A stretch of DNA of 64,000 bases from Paracoccaceae bacterium (GCA_024742705.1 JANSXZ010000004.1:1-64000), one strand, 5' to 3'. Counted from the stretch's first letter, positions 1-8,468 are shown. Numbers and translations: made by a program. Notes: generated by a model not told the origin, from the letters alone.

Positions 1-78
1 CGAGCCCCGGCGCTTCAGCGCTTCGTTATAGGCCCGCCAGTTCTTGATCTTGTAGGTCGGGGGTATCGGTCTGCTCAT
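1..78 (-). CDS. IS5-family transposase, N-terminal fragment (cut by window edge)
   Basis: The first 26 codons read MSRPIPPTYKIKNWRAYNEA followed by LKRRGS and then run in frame off the left edge of the window. This opening is what I recognise from IS5-family (DDE) transposases that begin MSRPxPPTYKxxNWxxYNxALKRRGSL. The protein would bind the element ends and catalyse cut-and-paste transposition. Only the start is here, so the DDE triad cannot be checked. The ATG lies about 65 bp inside the element's end, as usual for IS5 elements. Whether the copy is intact is unknown. Confidence 0.85.
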   Translation of the reverse strand, partial: MSRPIPPTYKIKNWRAYNEALKRRGS

Positions 79-142
79 GCCATCCAGCTATCACGCTGGA
101 TTCACGGGGTGAATCCCCCAAGGGCTTTGTGCAACAGAGCCC
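1..142 (-). mobile_element. Right end of an IS5-family insertion sequence
   Basis: Outside the transposase start lie two small dyads, CCAGC/GCTGG (about 84-99) and ATTCAC-GGG-GTGAAT (100-114). A terminal sequence follows that on the minus strand reads GGGGCTCTGTTGCACAAAGC (about 123-142), typical of IS5-group terminal inverted repeats. The boundary at about 142 is inferred from that repeat and from where the neighbouring reading frame becomes meaningful. The other end and the target duplication lie outside the window, so insertion into the flanking gene is inferred. Confidence 0.75.
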
Positions 143-1586
143 CGGTGAGTACCTGGGTTTTTACGCCGGTGAAGACATCGTTTTTGTCTCTGGCGGTGAT
201 GGAAACGCCTATGTCGCGGGTTCCGGTGGCAACTTGCTCACCGTTTCCGGGAACCCGGTGGACAATGCGGCGCTTCAGATCGGGTTCGATATCGAGTATC
301 AGCCCGCGCGGACCGATGCTTCGTCGCTGTCGGGCGCGCGCGCGGGATCCGGCCAGGTCAGTGCAGGGCAGGTGCCACAGCTCGGTTTCGACTGGAACCA
401 CGTTATCGCCTATGGCCAAAGCCAGTCGATTGGCGCAGCCACGTCTGCCATCACCACAACCGCATCGGCTTATCACAAGACCTTCGGTGTTGGCCCGAAG
501 ATGACAAAGCCCTCGTTGGCCGACAACGATGACGATGGCACGACAAAGGCATTGGTTGAGGACAACGAAGTCAACATCACAGGGGGTCAGATCTACGGCG
601 AAACGTCTTGTTCCGGGTTCGCGCGCCATGCTGCGCGGCTTTTGTCACGCCGGGGCCCTGTACCAGTCTTCTTTGCCAGTGCGGCGGGACGCGGCGGATA
701 TCGCGTGGATCAACTCGATCCCGGTTCAGCATGGTACGACAATCTGCCCTATCACGCCGAGGCCGCCCACGACGCGGCCGACGATGCCGACCTCACGCAT
801 GCTGTTTCGTTCGTGATGTGAGATCAGGGCGAAGCCGACGCGCAGGCCGGAACCACGAAATCGGCATACAAGACGGCGTTTGTCGATTTGATCGAAGGGG
901 CAAACACCGATTTCCGGCGGATCACCGGGCAAACTGCTCCGATCAACTGGCTTTGCACCGTGGCTGCATCGCAAATCCGCACAAGTCATCAAGCGGCGCT
1001 CGCTGTGCAGGAAGTCTGTGCTGAAAGGGCCGATGTGCATTTTGTCGCTCCGATGTACCGCTTTCCGATCGGAAGCGATGGTGTCCACCTGACCGCAGAA
1101 GCACAGTACCTGAAGGGTGTCTATCATGCGCGCGCTGCGGCGGCTTTGGCCGGCGGGCAACTGCCGCCGGCGATCAGGTGGCTCGGCGCACAGGCTGATG
1201 GCACCGGCTTCGCAGTTTGGGCATCCGCGCCGACACCGTTGGCTTTTTCGACTGCAATCATCGGTGCAACTGCCAACCAGGGGATCAAGATCGTGGATGA
1301 TACCGGCGCTCTGACGCTCAGCGCACTGAGCATGGGCACGGCTGTTCTCAACCCTGCATCAGGCCAGTATGAGACGCCGATCGCGTGTACTCTCAACCGC
1401 GCGCTTGGGGCAAATCCTCGGTTCCGCTATGCTCTGGACTTCGCCGGCAGCGGCTATACCGTCAGCAGCGGCGCATCGGGAAATGTCTTCGACACGACCT
1501 CGGACACGGTGGAGATTGACGGCAGCTCCTATTCCCTGGCTCACGCCGCTCCGCCTACCGAGATGCCGGTTTTTGTAGTCGAATGA
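143..1586 (+). pseudogene. SGNH/GDSL-type esterase (sialate O-acetylesterase-like), 5'-truncated and with an in-frame stop
   Basis: One continuous frame from the IS border to 1586 is broken only by TGA at 819-821. Upstream it carries VIAYGQSQSIGA, matching SGNH block I. Just after the stop it reads DQGEADAQAG, where the family has W-x-QGE-(S/A)-D, so TGA most simply replaces TGG (Trp). The C-terminal part carries SDGVHLTAEAQ, the block V Asp-x-x-His pair, followed by about 150 residues of unassigned, beta-rich-looking sequence. The start has been lost to the IS end. SGNH proteins of this kind deacylate sugars and are common in phage tails and accessory islands; GC is visibly lower than in the rest of the window. 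An assembly error at the TGA, or reinitiation at ATG 888, cannot be excluded. Confidence 0.75.
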
Positions 1587-1608
1587 CGGTTGCGCTTGAC
1601 CAGGTGTT

Positions 1609-1632
1609 TAACGGCCCTTCAGGGGGCCGTTA
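1609..1632 (+). terminator. Hairpin after the esterase pseudogene
   Basis: TAACGGCCC (1609-1617) pairs with GGGCCGTTA (1624-1632) around a 6-nt loop, 23 bases after the pseudogene stop. There is no T tract, so terminator strength is uncertain. From here to 1757 I see no gene. Confidence 0.5.
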
Positions 1633-1757
1633 GCAAGAAACGCGTTGCTGCAATTTTGACTGTCAAACACTGCAAAACTCTTTGTCACGCTACACACACG
1701 CAACAATCGGCAACGGGTCATTCGGGCATCGGGCGGGTGTGGTGCTTGGCGAAGGTA

Positions 1758-1776
1758 ATGTAAAAAAGTTTCACAT
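1758..1776. promoter_or_regulatory. 19-bp dyad, distal copy, upstream of DUF2852 gene
   Basis: ATGTAAAAAAGTTTCACAT is an imperfect palindrome (ATGTAAA-N5-TTTCACAT type) and is closely related to the dyad at 1817-1835. Each copy is preceded by GGTA. The two centres are 59 bp apart. The symmetry suggests a dimeric repressor or activator. The spacer is one base longer than in CRP sites (TGTGA-N6-TCACA), and the outer ATGT/ACAT bases recall PadR-type operators. The regulator is not identified. Confidence 0.45.
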
Positions 1777-1816
1777 CAGGGCTTGAAAGGCGCGGGGCGG
1801 ATGCCGATCTTCGGTA

Positions 1817-1835
1817 ATGTGAAACGGCTTCACAT
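1817..1835. promoter_or_regulatory. 19-bp dyad, proximal copy, upstream of DUF2852 gene
   Basis: ATGTGAAACGGCTTCACAT is a perfect 7+7 palindrome with a 5-nt centre. It ends 35 bp before the DUF2852 start codon, a position suited to repression at the promoter. It shares ATGT(A/G)AA-N5-TTCACAT with the copy at 1758-1776. No convincing -35/-10 pair could be placed, so its exact relation to the promoter is open. Confidence 0.55.
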
Positions 1836-1870
1836 ACCTTGAGACACCCTTTCAACCGGAGAGACAGACA

Positions 1871-2302
1871 ATGACCACGCTTACCGACACCGCCTCGATG
1901 CACGCGAAACCCGGCTGGTTCGCCCGCAGCGAGGCCTGGCTCGACAGCAAGGGCAAGGGCGCATGGATCGCGGCGATGGTCCTGGGCTTCGTGTTCTTCT
2001 GGCCTATCGGCCTGGCCTTTCTTTTCTACATGATCTGGAGCAAACGTATGTTCAATTCATCCTGCAAACGCAGCGCCGGCTGGTCCCGTCACAGTGCCAC
2101 CTCGATGGCCTCGACCGGCAACCGCGCCTTCGACGCCTACAAGGAAGAAACCCTGCGCCGCCTCGAAGAAGAGCAGGTAAATTTCGAATCGTTCCTGGAA
2201 CGGTTGCGCGAAGCCAAGGACAAGGCCGAGTTCGACCAGTTCATGGACGAGCGTAGCCGCAAGGCACGCAGCCAGACCTCGCAGGACGACGACGCGGCCT
2301 GA
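1871..2302 (+). CDS. DUF2852 domain protein, small inner-membrane protein
   Basis: The 143-aa product has a basic N-terminus, one long hydrophobic segment at about residues 31-54 (AWIAAMVLGFVFFWPIGLAF) and a charged, probably helical C-terminal half rich in E/K/R (about 95-125). This architecture and the GKGAWIAAMVLGFVFFWPIG core are what I know as DUF2852, a family of unknown function common in Alphaproteobacteria. GGAGA lies about 8 nt before the ATG. The two dyads upstream suggest tight regulation. The next gene, an RDD membrane protein, is 69 bp downstream on the same strand behind a weak hairpin, so they may be partly cotranscribed. Confidence 0.8.
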   Translation: MTTLTDTASMHAKPGWFARSEAWLDSKGKGAWIAAMVLGFVFFWPIGLAFLFYMIWSKRMFNSSCKRSAGWSRHSATSMASTGNRAFDAYKEETLRRLEEEQVNFESFLERLREAKDKAEFDQFMDERSRKARSQTSQDDDAA

Positions 2303-2325
2303 TCGCCGGCTCTCGCCCTGCTGTC

Positions 2326-2345
2326 CCTTCGCCCACGGGCGGAGG
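2326..2345 (+). terminator. Weak intercistronic hairpin
   Basis: CCTTCGCC (2326-2333) pairs with GGCGGAGG (2338-2345), including one G-T pair, around a 4-nt loop. CTTTCG follows shortly after. It could reduce read-through from the DUF2852 gene into the RDD gene. It is weak evidence by itself. Confidence 0.3.
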
Positions 2346-2371
2346 GGCTTTCGCGTTCCACGAGGTGTTCC

Positions 2372-2806
2372 ATGTCCCTGCCTGATCCGCACCATATGCC
2401 GCAGTTCTACGAAGGTGTCACGGCCAAGCGCCTGTTTGCCTGGCTGATCGATTCGGTCGTGATCGTGGCGATCTGCCTGGCGATCCTGCCGTTCACCGCC
2501 TTTACCGGCCTGTTCTTTTTCCCGCTTCTGATGCTGGTTGTGGGTTTTGCCTATCGTGTCGTCACCATTGCGAACGGTTCCGCGACATGGGGGATGTGGT
2601 TCATGGCAATCGAACTGCGCGGTCCCACCGGGGCGCGGTTCGATCTGGCGCAGGCGTTTCTTCACACGCTGGGCTATAGTGTCAGTCTGGCCATGCCGCT
2701 GTTGCAGGTGGTATCGGTGGTGCTGATGCTGACGGGCGCACGCGGTCAGGGCCTGACCGATCTGGTTCTGGGAAGCGTGGCGCTGAACCGCCGCCAGGGC
2801 CTGTGA
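2372..2806 (+). CDS. RDD family membrane protein
   Basis: The 144-aa protein has the RDD-family pattern: AKRLFAWLIDSVVI near residue 18 (with Arg and Asp in the first membrane segment), a second hydrophobic segment (about 40-62), a polar turn, and a third segment (about 92-118) before GLTDLVLGSVAL. RDD proteins are small polytopic inner-membrane proteins. Some have been proposed as transporters, but the role here is unknown. A strong terminator follows the stop, so this gene ends its transcription unit. Confidence 0.8.
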   Translation: MSLPDPHHMPQFYEGVTAKRLFAWLIDSVVIVAICLAILPFTAFTGLFFFPLLMLVVGFAYRVVTIANGSATWGMWFMAIELRGPTGARFDLAQAFLHTLGYSVSLAMPLLQVVSVVLMLTGARGQGLTDLVLGSVALNRRQGL

Positions 2807-2812
2807 TCGTGG

Positions 2813-2840
2813 AAAAACCGCGCAGGCGGGCGGTTTTTTC
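2813..2840 (+). terminator. Rho-independent terminator after RDD gene
   Basis: AAAAACCGC (2813-2821) pairs with GCGGTTTTT (2830-2838) around an 8-nt loop, with six T in all. It begins 6 nt after the RDD stop codon. This is a classic intrinsic terminator. Confidence 0.85.
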
Positions 2841-2904
2841 GCTTGGCTACCCCTTGGCGCGTCCGGGGAGCGTTGCTATCGTCTGACCAACCACGGGACA
2901 GATC

Positions 2905-3720
2905 ATGCGTCACACACTACCAATTGCGCCGCAATTCTATGTAACGGCTCCTCAGCCTTGCCCGTATCTCGAGGGCAGGATGGAGCGCAAGCTGTTCACC
3001 GCCCTGCAAGGCGAAAACGCCGAAAAGCTGAACAACTCGCTGTCGCAGCAGGGTTTCCGCCGATCGCAGAGTGTGCTTTACCGGCCGTCCTGTGCCGAGT
3101 GTTCGGCCTGTCTGTCGGCGCGTATCGATGTTGCCGCGTTCACGGCGTCAAGGACGCAGCGCCGCACCAGTCGGGCCAATGCGCATTTGCGGCGGCGCAC
3201 CACGTCGCCCTGGGCGACCGAGGATCAATACGATCTGTTCCGCCGCTATCTCGACAGGCGCCATTCAACCGGCGGCATGGCGGATATGGATGTGTTCGAA
3301 TTCGCCGCGATGATCGAGGAAACACCGATCCGCAGCCGGGTTGTCGAATATGTCGACAGTTCGGACAACGCCCTGACCGGGGTCAGCCTGACGGACGTTC
3401 TCGAAGACGGGCTGAGCATGGTCTATTCCTTCTATGCTCCGGATCTGCCACGGCAGAGCCTGGGCACCTACATGATCCTCGATCATATCGAGATCGCGCG
3501 CGAGGCCGGTCTGCCGTATGTTTACCTGGGCTACTGGGTGCCGGGCAGCCAGAAGATGGGCTACAAGTCACGGTTCTCGGGGCTTGAGGTTTATCTGGGC
3601 GGCGCGTGGCAGAAGATGAAGAACCCCGAAGCCTATTCGGCCGACACCCATCCGCTGTCGAACGATCCCATCGCCGAGCAGGTGGCTAACATCAGCCTGC
3701 CCGACCGTCGCTCCAGCTGA
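2905..3720 (+). CDS. bpt: Aspartate/glutamate leucyltransferase (R-transferase family)
   Basis: The product transfers Leu (or Arg) from aminoacyl-tRNA to proteins with N-terminal Asp or Glu, marking them for ClpAP degradation by the N-end rule; it acts in the cytoplasm. The 271-aa length fits the bacterial Bpt/Ate family. Family signatures are CPYLEGR near residue 19, the Cys-rich [12 protein letters not shown] at about 58-69, and [16 protein letters not shown] near 207-222. The gene stands alone between a terminator on its left and a convergent operon on its right. Bpt cannot be separated from arginyl-specific Ate by eye; Bpt is the usual bacterial form. Confidence 0.9.
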   Translation: MRHTLPIAPQFYVTAPQPCPYLEGRMERKLFTALQGENAEKLNNSLSQQGFRRSQSVLYRPSCAECSACLSARIDVAAFTASRTQRRTSRANAHLRRRTTSPWATEDQYDLFRRYLDRRHSTGGMADMDVFEFAAMIEETPIRSRVVEYVDSSDNALTGVSLTDVLEDGLSMVYSFYAPDLPRQSLGTYMILDHIEIAREAGLPYVYLGYWVPGSQKMGYKSRFSGLEVYLGGAWQKMKNPEAYSADTHPLSNDPIAEQVANISLPDRRSS

Positions 3721-3905
3721 CCGCCGGTTTCCGGCGGGGAAGGGGGGCAGGCCGGGGGCTTGTCCCGGCATTGTCGTTTGCGGCGTCGCAGCACCCAAAT
3801 CCGATCTGAACATCCGCGCCTTGTTCCCGCTGGCCAGACAGGTGCCCAATGGCTGCAACCGCAATCGGGCCGTTGTGAGGGGCGTGCCCCGCCGGCCAAT
3901 GAAAA

Positions 3906-3930
3906 GGCCCGGCGAAATCATCGCCGGGCC
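3906..3930 (-). terminator. Rho-independent terminator of the TRAP operon
   Basis: GGCCCGGCGA (3906-3915) and TCGCCGGGCC (3921-3930) form a perfect 10-bp stem with a 5-nt loop. On the minus strand the stem is followed by TTTTC. It lies about 30 nt past the stop of the large permease gene. The rest of 3721-3905 shows no gene. Confidence 0.85.
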
Positions 3931-3960
3931 CCATGTGCCGCGTGAACTTGCCGCTGTGCG

Positions 3961-6315
3961 TCAGCCGCCCATGAGCGCCGGAACGATGGTGACAATGCCC
4001 GGCACCATCCACAACAACGCCAGTGCCGCGACCTGGATCAGGACGAAAGGCAGGATGCCGCGATAGATGTGGCCCGTGGTCACTTCCTTCGGTGCCACCC
4101 CGCGCAGATAGAACAGCGCAAAGCCGAAAGGCGGCGTCAGGAACGATGTCTGAAGGTTGACCGCGACCATGATCGTCACCCATTTCGGATCGAAGGATCC
4201 GCCATAGATCACCGGGCCGACGATGGGGATCACGATGTAGATGATCTCGAGGAAATCCAGAACGAAGCCCAGAACGAAAAGCACCAGCATCACGATCAGG
4301 AACACGGTGAATTCGTTGTCGAAGCTCTTCAGGAATTGCTGGATGTAGTGTTCTCCGCCGAAGGAAATGACCACGAGGTTCAGCAGCTGCGATCCGATCA
4401 GGATGGTGAAGACCATCGATGTCACCTTGGCGGTCTCGCGCACGATCGGGCTGAGAACGCCGCCCGAGAACAGCACCCAACAGCCATAGATCAGCCCGAA
4501 CATGGCATAGAGATAGGCGCCATAGGCCACGAAGAAGGCGATCCAGCTTTCCGCGCTGACCCCGTCGAGGTTGATCCGCAGGTCGAAATTGATGCCCACG
4601 AGGATGCAGATGATGATCGCGAAGGTCGACCAGATGATCACCGATCCGGACCGGCCCTGATCCTTCAGCTTGCGGTAGGCGGCGAGCATGATCGCGCCGC
4701 CCGCACCCAGCGCCGCGGCCGGGGTCGGGTTGGTGATGCCGCCCAGGATGGATCCCAGCACCGCCACGATCAGAACCAGCGGTGGGAAGACCACGCGGAT
4801 CAGCTCGTTCTTGGCCATTCTACCGACGGCCACGCGACACCCGTAGAGCGCGATGAGGACCGGTATCGCCATCATCGCCCACTCCGCGCCGGACGATGTG
4901 GTCGGCGCTACGAAGGCCACATCCACGAACAGCATCATCAGGACGCCGATGGCCCCGACTATCAACGGTTTGGGATCGGACGAGGGCGATACGCCCCGCG
5001 CCGTTGTCAGCATCAGCGCCAGCATGACGGCAAGAATGATCACACCGGTGCCGATCGGCGCGGCGTTGTCGATCTTGTCCTGAAGCGCCTCGGCCAGCTG
5101 GTCTTCGGTCAGGCGTTCGGATACGGCCGCGCCGCCGGCGTCATTGATCGCCTGCTGTTCGGCGACGGCGGTGTCCCACGCTTCCTGACCGTGCAGGTCG
5201 ATCATCGACGCCTTGCAATCCTCGCCGACATTGGTGCGCAGGCTGGCGGCATCGCCGATGTCCGAGAAGCTGGACACCGTCAGGTTCTGGCTGCCGGCCA
5301 GACCCACCATGCCGAACAGCACAGCGCCCCCCACAAGCGCCACGGGCGCGCCCAGGAACCATGTCAGGCTTTCGCTACGGGTGATCGGTTCGTCGTTGGC
5401 GCTGCCCATTTCGACGGCGGGTGCCTTGTCGGGGTTCAGCAGCGCATAACAGAACGCATAGCCCGCATAGAGCATGGCAAGCATGATGCCCGGCAACAGG
5501 GCGGCCTGGAACAGCGTGCCCACGGAAACCACGGCGGGTTTGCCCAGGTAGGTCAGCGCATCGGTACAGCCGGCAAGCTGCGCGCGCTGTTCCTGTGCCG
5601 CCGAATACAGATCGCCTGCCAACGTGCCCAACAGAACGATCACGATCGACGGTGGGATGATCTGCCCCAGCGTGCCCGAAGCGGCAATCACGCCGGTCGC
5701 AAGCTCGGGCGAGTAGTTGTTGCGCAACATCGTCGGCAGCGCCAGAAGGCCCATCGTTACCACGGTTGCACCGACGATCCCGGTGGATGCCGCCAGAAAC
5801 GCGCCCACGACCACGATGGAAACCGCGAGGCCGCCGGGCAGGGGCCCGAAAACGCGCGCCATCGTCGTCAGCAGATCATTGGCGATCTTCGAACGTTCCA
5901 GCGTAATCCCCATCAGAACGAACATCAGCACCGCCAGAAGCGTTTCGATCGACTGACCCGCCAGAACCCGTTCGTTCATGCGGTTCACCACGAACGATAC
6001 GTTGCGATCCAGAGCGGTTTCCCAACCCTGCGGGAAGACCGGTTCGCCGATGCGTGGCAATTCGGGGTATCGGAAGATCGATATGGCGTCGGGTTTGACC
6101 CCGGAATTGACCAGATCGCGGTACACCTGGCTCGACTGGTCGATGGCCTGGTGGATCAGCAGGCCGGCGCTGTCGAGCGCCGCGATGATCGCGAACGAGA
6201 TGATGCCGGCGCCACCGATGGCGAAGGCCACCGGAAAGCCGGACAGGATACCGCCGAACAGGCAGAAGAAGACGATGATCAGGCCGATTTCGACGCCATC
6301 AAGACCGAATAGCAT
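3961..6315 (-). CDS. TRAP transporter large permease (DctM/TakM type) with a ~200-aa insertion
   Basis: This is the ion-coupled translocation subunit of a TRAP transporter in the inner membrane. Residues 1-50 and about 120-295 match the N half of DctM (ETLLAVLMFVLMGITLERS; SGTLGQIIPPSIVIVLLG). Residues about 505-784 match the C half (GGITNPTPAAALGAGGA; LQTSFLTPPFGFALFYLRG). Canonical DctM is about 430 aa; this one is 784. The extra length is a polar segment at about 55-115 and an insertion at about 300-500 with several hydrophobic helices around a soluble stretch (about 342-417). The frame is unbroken, so this is not an assembly fusion. The gene is 17 bp downstream of the small permease with a good SD (AAAGGA). 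Substrate assignment rests on the TakP-like receptor. Confidence 0.9.
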   Translation of the reverse strand: MLFGLDGVEIGLIIVFFCLFGGILSGFPVAFAIGGAGIISFAIIAALDSAGLLIHQAIDQSSQVYRDLVNSGVKPDAISIFRYPELPRIGEPVFPQGWETALDRNVSFVVNRMNERVLAGQSIETLLAVLMFVLMGITLERSKIANDLLTTMARVFGPLPGGLAVSIVVVGAFLAASTGIVGATVVTMGLLALPTMLRNNYSPELATGVIAASGTLGQIIPPSIVIVLLGTLAGDLYSAAQEQRAQLAGCTDALTYLGKPAVVSVGTLFQAALLPGIMLAMLYAGYAFCYALLNPDKAPAVEMGSANDEPITRSESLTWFLGAPVALVGGAVLFGMVGLAGSQNLTVSSFSDIGDAASLRTNVGEDCKASMIDLHGQEAWDTAVAEQQAINDAGGAAVSERLTEDQLAEALQDKIDNAAPIGTGVIILAVMLALMLTTARGVSPSSDPKPLIVGAIGVLMMLFVDVAFVAPTTSSGAEWAMMAIPVLIALYGCRVAVGRMAKNELIRVVFPPLVLIVAVLGSILGGITNPTPAAALGAGGAIMLAAYRKLKDQGRSGSVIIWSTFAIIICILVGINFDLRINLDGVSAESWIAFFVAYGAYLYAMFGLIYGCWVLFSGGVLSPIVRETAKVTSMVFTILIGSQLLNLVVISFGGEHYIQQFLKSFDNEFTVFLIVMLVLFVLGFVLDFLEIIYIVIPIVGPVIYGGSFDPKWVTIMVAVNLQTSFLTPPFGFALFYLRGVAPKEVTTGHIYRGILPFVLIQVAALALLWMVPGIVTIVPALMGG

Positions 6316-6332
6316 AGGTGCAGTCCTTTAGA

Positions 6333-7259
6333 TTAGTGGGCGCCTTCATAGGCTTCTTCACCCTCGCCCAGCGTATCGCGGTCGAGGTACTTGCCCGCGC
6401 TCTCCTCGCCTTCCTTCCATTCCAGATAGGAGCGGTAGAAGAACGCGATGGCGTGGATGAAGACCAGGGCGGCATAGGCGCAGAGCAGCACCTTGAAAAG
6501 GAAGTAACCGTTGAACCCGTTGGGCGAGAACCCGATGGTTTCGACGTTCCAGCGCATCGCGCGGGATTTCAGAAGCAGCCGATCCAGCGTGTCCGAGGCC
6601 GATGGCTTCGGCACGATGAGATGGCGCCACAGGAAGTACCAGCCGTACATCCATGTCAGCACCGCGGCGGGCATCATGAAGATCATCGCGCCAACCATGT
6701 CGATCACCCGCTTGGTGCGGTGACTGACGGCGGAATAGACCAGATCCACCCGTACATGGCCGCCCTGAACGAACGTGTACGTCACGCAAAGGCAGACGAC
6801 CAGCGCGTTGTAAAGCTTCAGTTCTTCGCCAAACCAGCTGATATCGAACTGAAGCGGGATGCCAAAGCCGATCGAGATGTCGGGCCGTGTGAAGATCCGC
6901 TGCATGAACACGATGATGATCTGTTGCAGCACCATCAGCAGGCCGGCCCAGGCAAAGAACCGCCCCAGACCGTTGGCAAAACCTTCCAGTCCGCGCACAA
7001 CCCCCCAGAGGATCGCGTTGCGCCACATGCCGACGCCCGTCAGCACCAGGAAGGCGGTGAAACACACAAAGAAGAACTCGACCGAACCGCCATAATAGAC
7101 AAAACGCATCACCGCCTGCTTGTCGGACCAGTCCAGCCAGAGACCGGGATTGGCAATGGCCGTGAAGAAGTTCACGAACGCCATCGCGATGTTTCCGAAA
7201 AACCAGCCGAGGCCGTCCAGAACTATGGCAAATCCGCCGCCGCTTGCGTCTTCCTGCAT
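6333..7259 (-). CDS. TRAP transporter small permease (DctQ/TakQ type), enlarged
   Basis: This is the four-helix membrane partner of the large permease and receptor. At 308 aa it is longer than usual DctQ proteins (about 160-200). The conserved core is around residues 130-240, with hydrophobic segments and GGHVRVDLVYSAVSHRTKR, the G-H-V-R-V-D motif typical of DctQ. An extra N-terminal part (about 1-100) brings further hydrophobic segments. A run of G precedes the ATG as SD. It lies between the receptor gene (with an intercistronic hairpin) and the large permease. Confidence 0.88.
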   Translation of the reverse strand: MQEDASGGGFAIVLDGLGWFFGNIAMAFVNFFTAIANPGLWLDWSDKQAVMRFVYYGGSVEFFFVCFTAFLVLTGVGMWRNAILWGVVRGLEGFANGLGRFFAWAGLLMVLQQIIIVFMQRIFTRPDISIGFGIPLQFDISWFGEELKLYNALVVCLCVTYTFVQGGHVRVDLVYSAVSHRTKRVIDMVGAMIFMMPAAVLTWMYGWYFLWRHLIVPKPSASDTLDRLLLKSRAMRWNVETIGFSPNGFNGYFLFKVLLCAYAALVFIHAIAFFYRSYLEWKEGEESAGKYLDRDTLGEGEEAYEGAH

Positions 7260-7332
7260 GAATGTCCCCCCACGGATCGCGTTTACGATCTTGTGTCAGA
7301 TCTTCGTTCGTCCGGCATCATGCCGGTGGCGC

Positions 7333-7360
7333 AAAGGCCCGGGAATGCACCCGGGCCCTT
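7333..7360 (-). terminator. Intercistronic hairpin between receptor and permease genes
   Basis: GGCCCGGG (7336-7343) pairs with CCCGGGCC (7350-7357). Two A-T pairs extend the stem after one mismatch, and on the minus strand TTTGCG follows. It sits 22 nt after the receptor gene stop. Such hairpins in TRAP operons let the periplasmic receptor be made in excess over the permeases, through partial termination or mRNA protection. Confidence 0.6.
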
Positions 7361-7382
7361 GCAGGTCTAGCACGAAAAAGGC

Positions 7383-8468
7383 TCAGCCGCCCAGAACGCG
7401 GTTGCGCTGTTCGACATAAAAACCGTCCGACTTCAGCAGCCAGTCCGAGCTTGCCGCCAGCGAGGTTTCAAAGCTCTCGCGGATACGGGCGAAGATCTCG
7501 TCGTCCATGTTTTCGTCCATCACCTCTTTCGAGGCCGCGCCGAAGGCATCCCAGACGTCGTCGGGGAACTGCATGGTCTTGACGCCTTGCGCCTGCAGAC
7601 GCTGCAGCGCCGCGCCGTTGTTGGCGAGGGTTTCGGACAGCTGGAAGTGCGTGGTGGCCATCGCGGCATTGGTGATGATGGCCTGGTGTGCCGGCGACAG
7701 TTCGCCCCAGACATCCAGGTTCACGGCTGCCGACAGGCCCGAGCCCGGCTCGTGGAAACCGGCGGTGTAGTAGATCTTGGCCACTTCCTGGAAGCCGGCG
7801 CGTTCGTCGGCGAAGGGGCCGACCCACTCGAGGCCGTCCAGCGCGCCCGAAGACAGCGCCTGGTACAGTTCGCCGCCGGGGATGTTCTGGACCGATGCGC
7901 CCAGTTTGCCCAGCACCTTGCCGCCCAGACCGGGCATACGGAACTTGAGGCCGTTGAAATCGTCGGCCGAGGCGATTTCCTTGCGGAACCAGCCGCCCGA
8001 CTGCGAGCCCGAGTTGCCTGCCTGGAACGACTTGAGGTTGAAGATCGTGCCCAGTTCGTCGTGCAGATCCTGACCACCGCCGTGGTAGTACCAGTTGGTC
8101 AGCTCCTGCGCGGTTGCGCCGAAGGGCACCGCGGTGAAGTAGGCATAGCCGGGGTGCTGACCGATGAAATAGTAATCGGCCGAGTGATACAGATCGGCCT
8201 GGCCCGACGAAACGGCATCGAACACCTCGAATGCGCCGACCAGTTCGCCCGGTGCCTTCTTGTCGATGGTCAGCTGACCGTCGGACATGGCGCCGACCAT
8301 CTCCTGGAAATAGGTTGCCGCGTCATCCAGCACGGCAAATCCCCGCGGCCACGATGTCACCATCGTCAGCGTCCGGTTGCCCTGTGCGATGGCGGGCGCC
8401 GCCAGAGTGGTTGCCGCCGCGGCCGAACCGCCCAGCGCCGAAGTCTTCAAAAATGAACGACGATCCAT
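7383..8468 (-). CDS. takP: TRAP transporter substrate-binding protein, TakP-like (2-oxo acid receptor)
   Basis: This periplasmic receptor hands substrate to the membrane subunits. The start is set at 8468, not the upstream ATG at 8498, because GGGAGGA lies 9 nt before it and the product then opens with the Tat signal MDRRSFLKTSALGGSAAAAT ending near APAIAQG. The mature part shows the DctP-superfamily pattern: GELVGAFEVFDAVSSGQADL, LKFRMPGLGGKVLGKLGA and LDGLEWVGPFADE, the last resembling TakP of Rhodobacter sphaeroides, which binds pyruvate and other 2-oxo acids. Length (361 aa) also fits TakP. The exact ligand is inferred; related receptors bind lactate or other small hydroxy/oxo acids. It is first in the operon, facing a divergent two-component system. 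Confidence 0.85.
   Translation of the reverse strand: MDRRSFLKTSALGGSAAAATTLAAPAIAQGNRTLTMVTSWPRGFAVLDDAATYFQEMVGAMSDGQLTIDKKAPGELVGAFEVFDAVSSGQADLYHSADYYFIGQHPGYAYFTAVPFGATAQELTNWYYHGGGQDLHDELGTIFNLKSFQAGNSGSQSGGWFRKEIASADDFNGLKFRMPGLGGKVLGKLGASVQNIPGGELYQALSSGALDGLEWVGPFADERAGFQEVAKIYYTAGFHEPGSGLSAAVNLDVWGELSPAHQAIITNAAMATTHFQLSETLANNGAALQRLQAQGVKTMQFPDDVWDAFGAASKEVMDENMDDEIFARIRESFETSLAASSDWLLKSDGFYVEQRNRVLGG

Noticed and set aside
1817-1835. CRP site
   Set aside because: The dyad has TGTGA-N7-TCACA; CRP needs a 6-bp spacer.
4069-6312. 747-codon plus-strand frame opposite the TRAP permease
   Set aside because: It mirrors the permease gene codon by codon, is full of His/Arg/Asp/Gln without any fold pattern, and is a high-GC antisense shadow.
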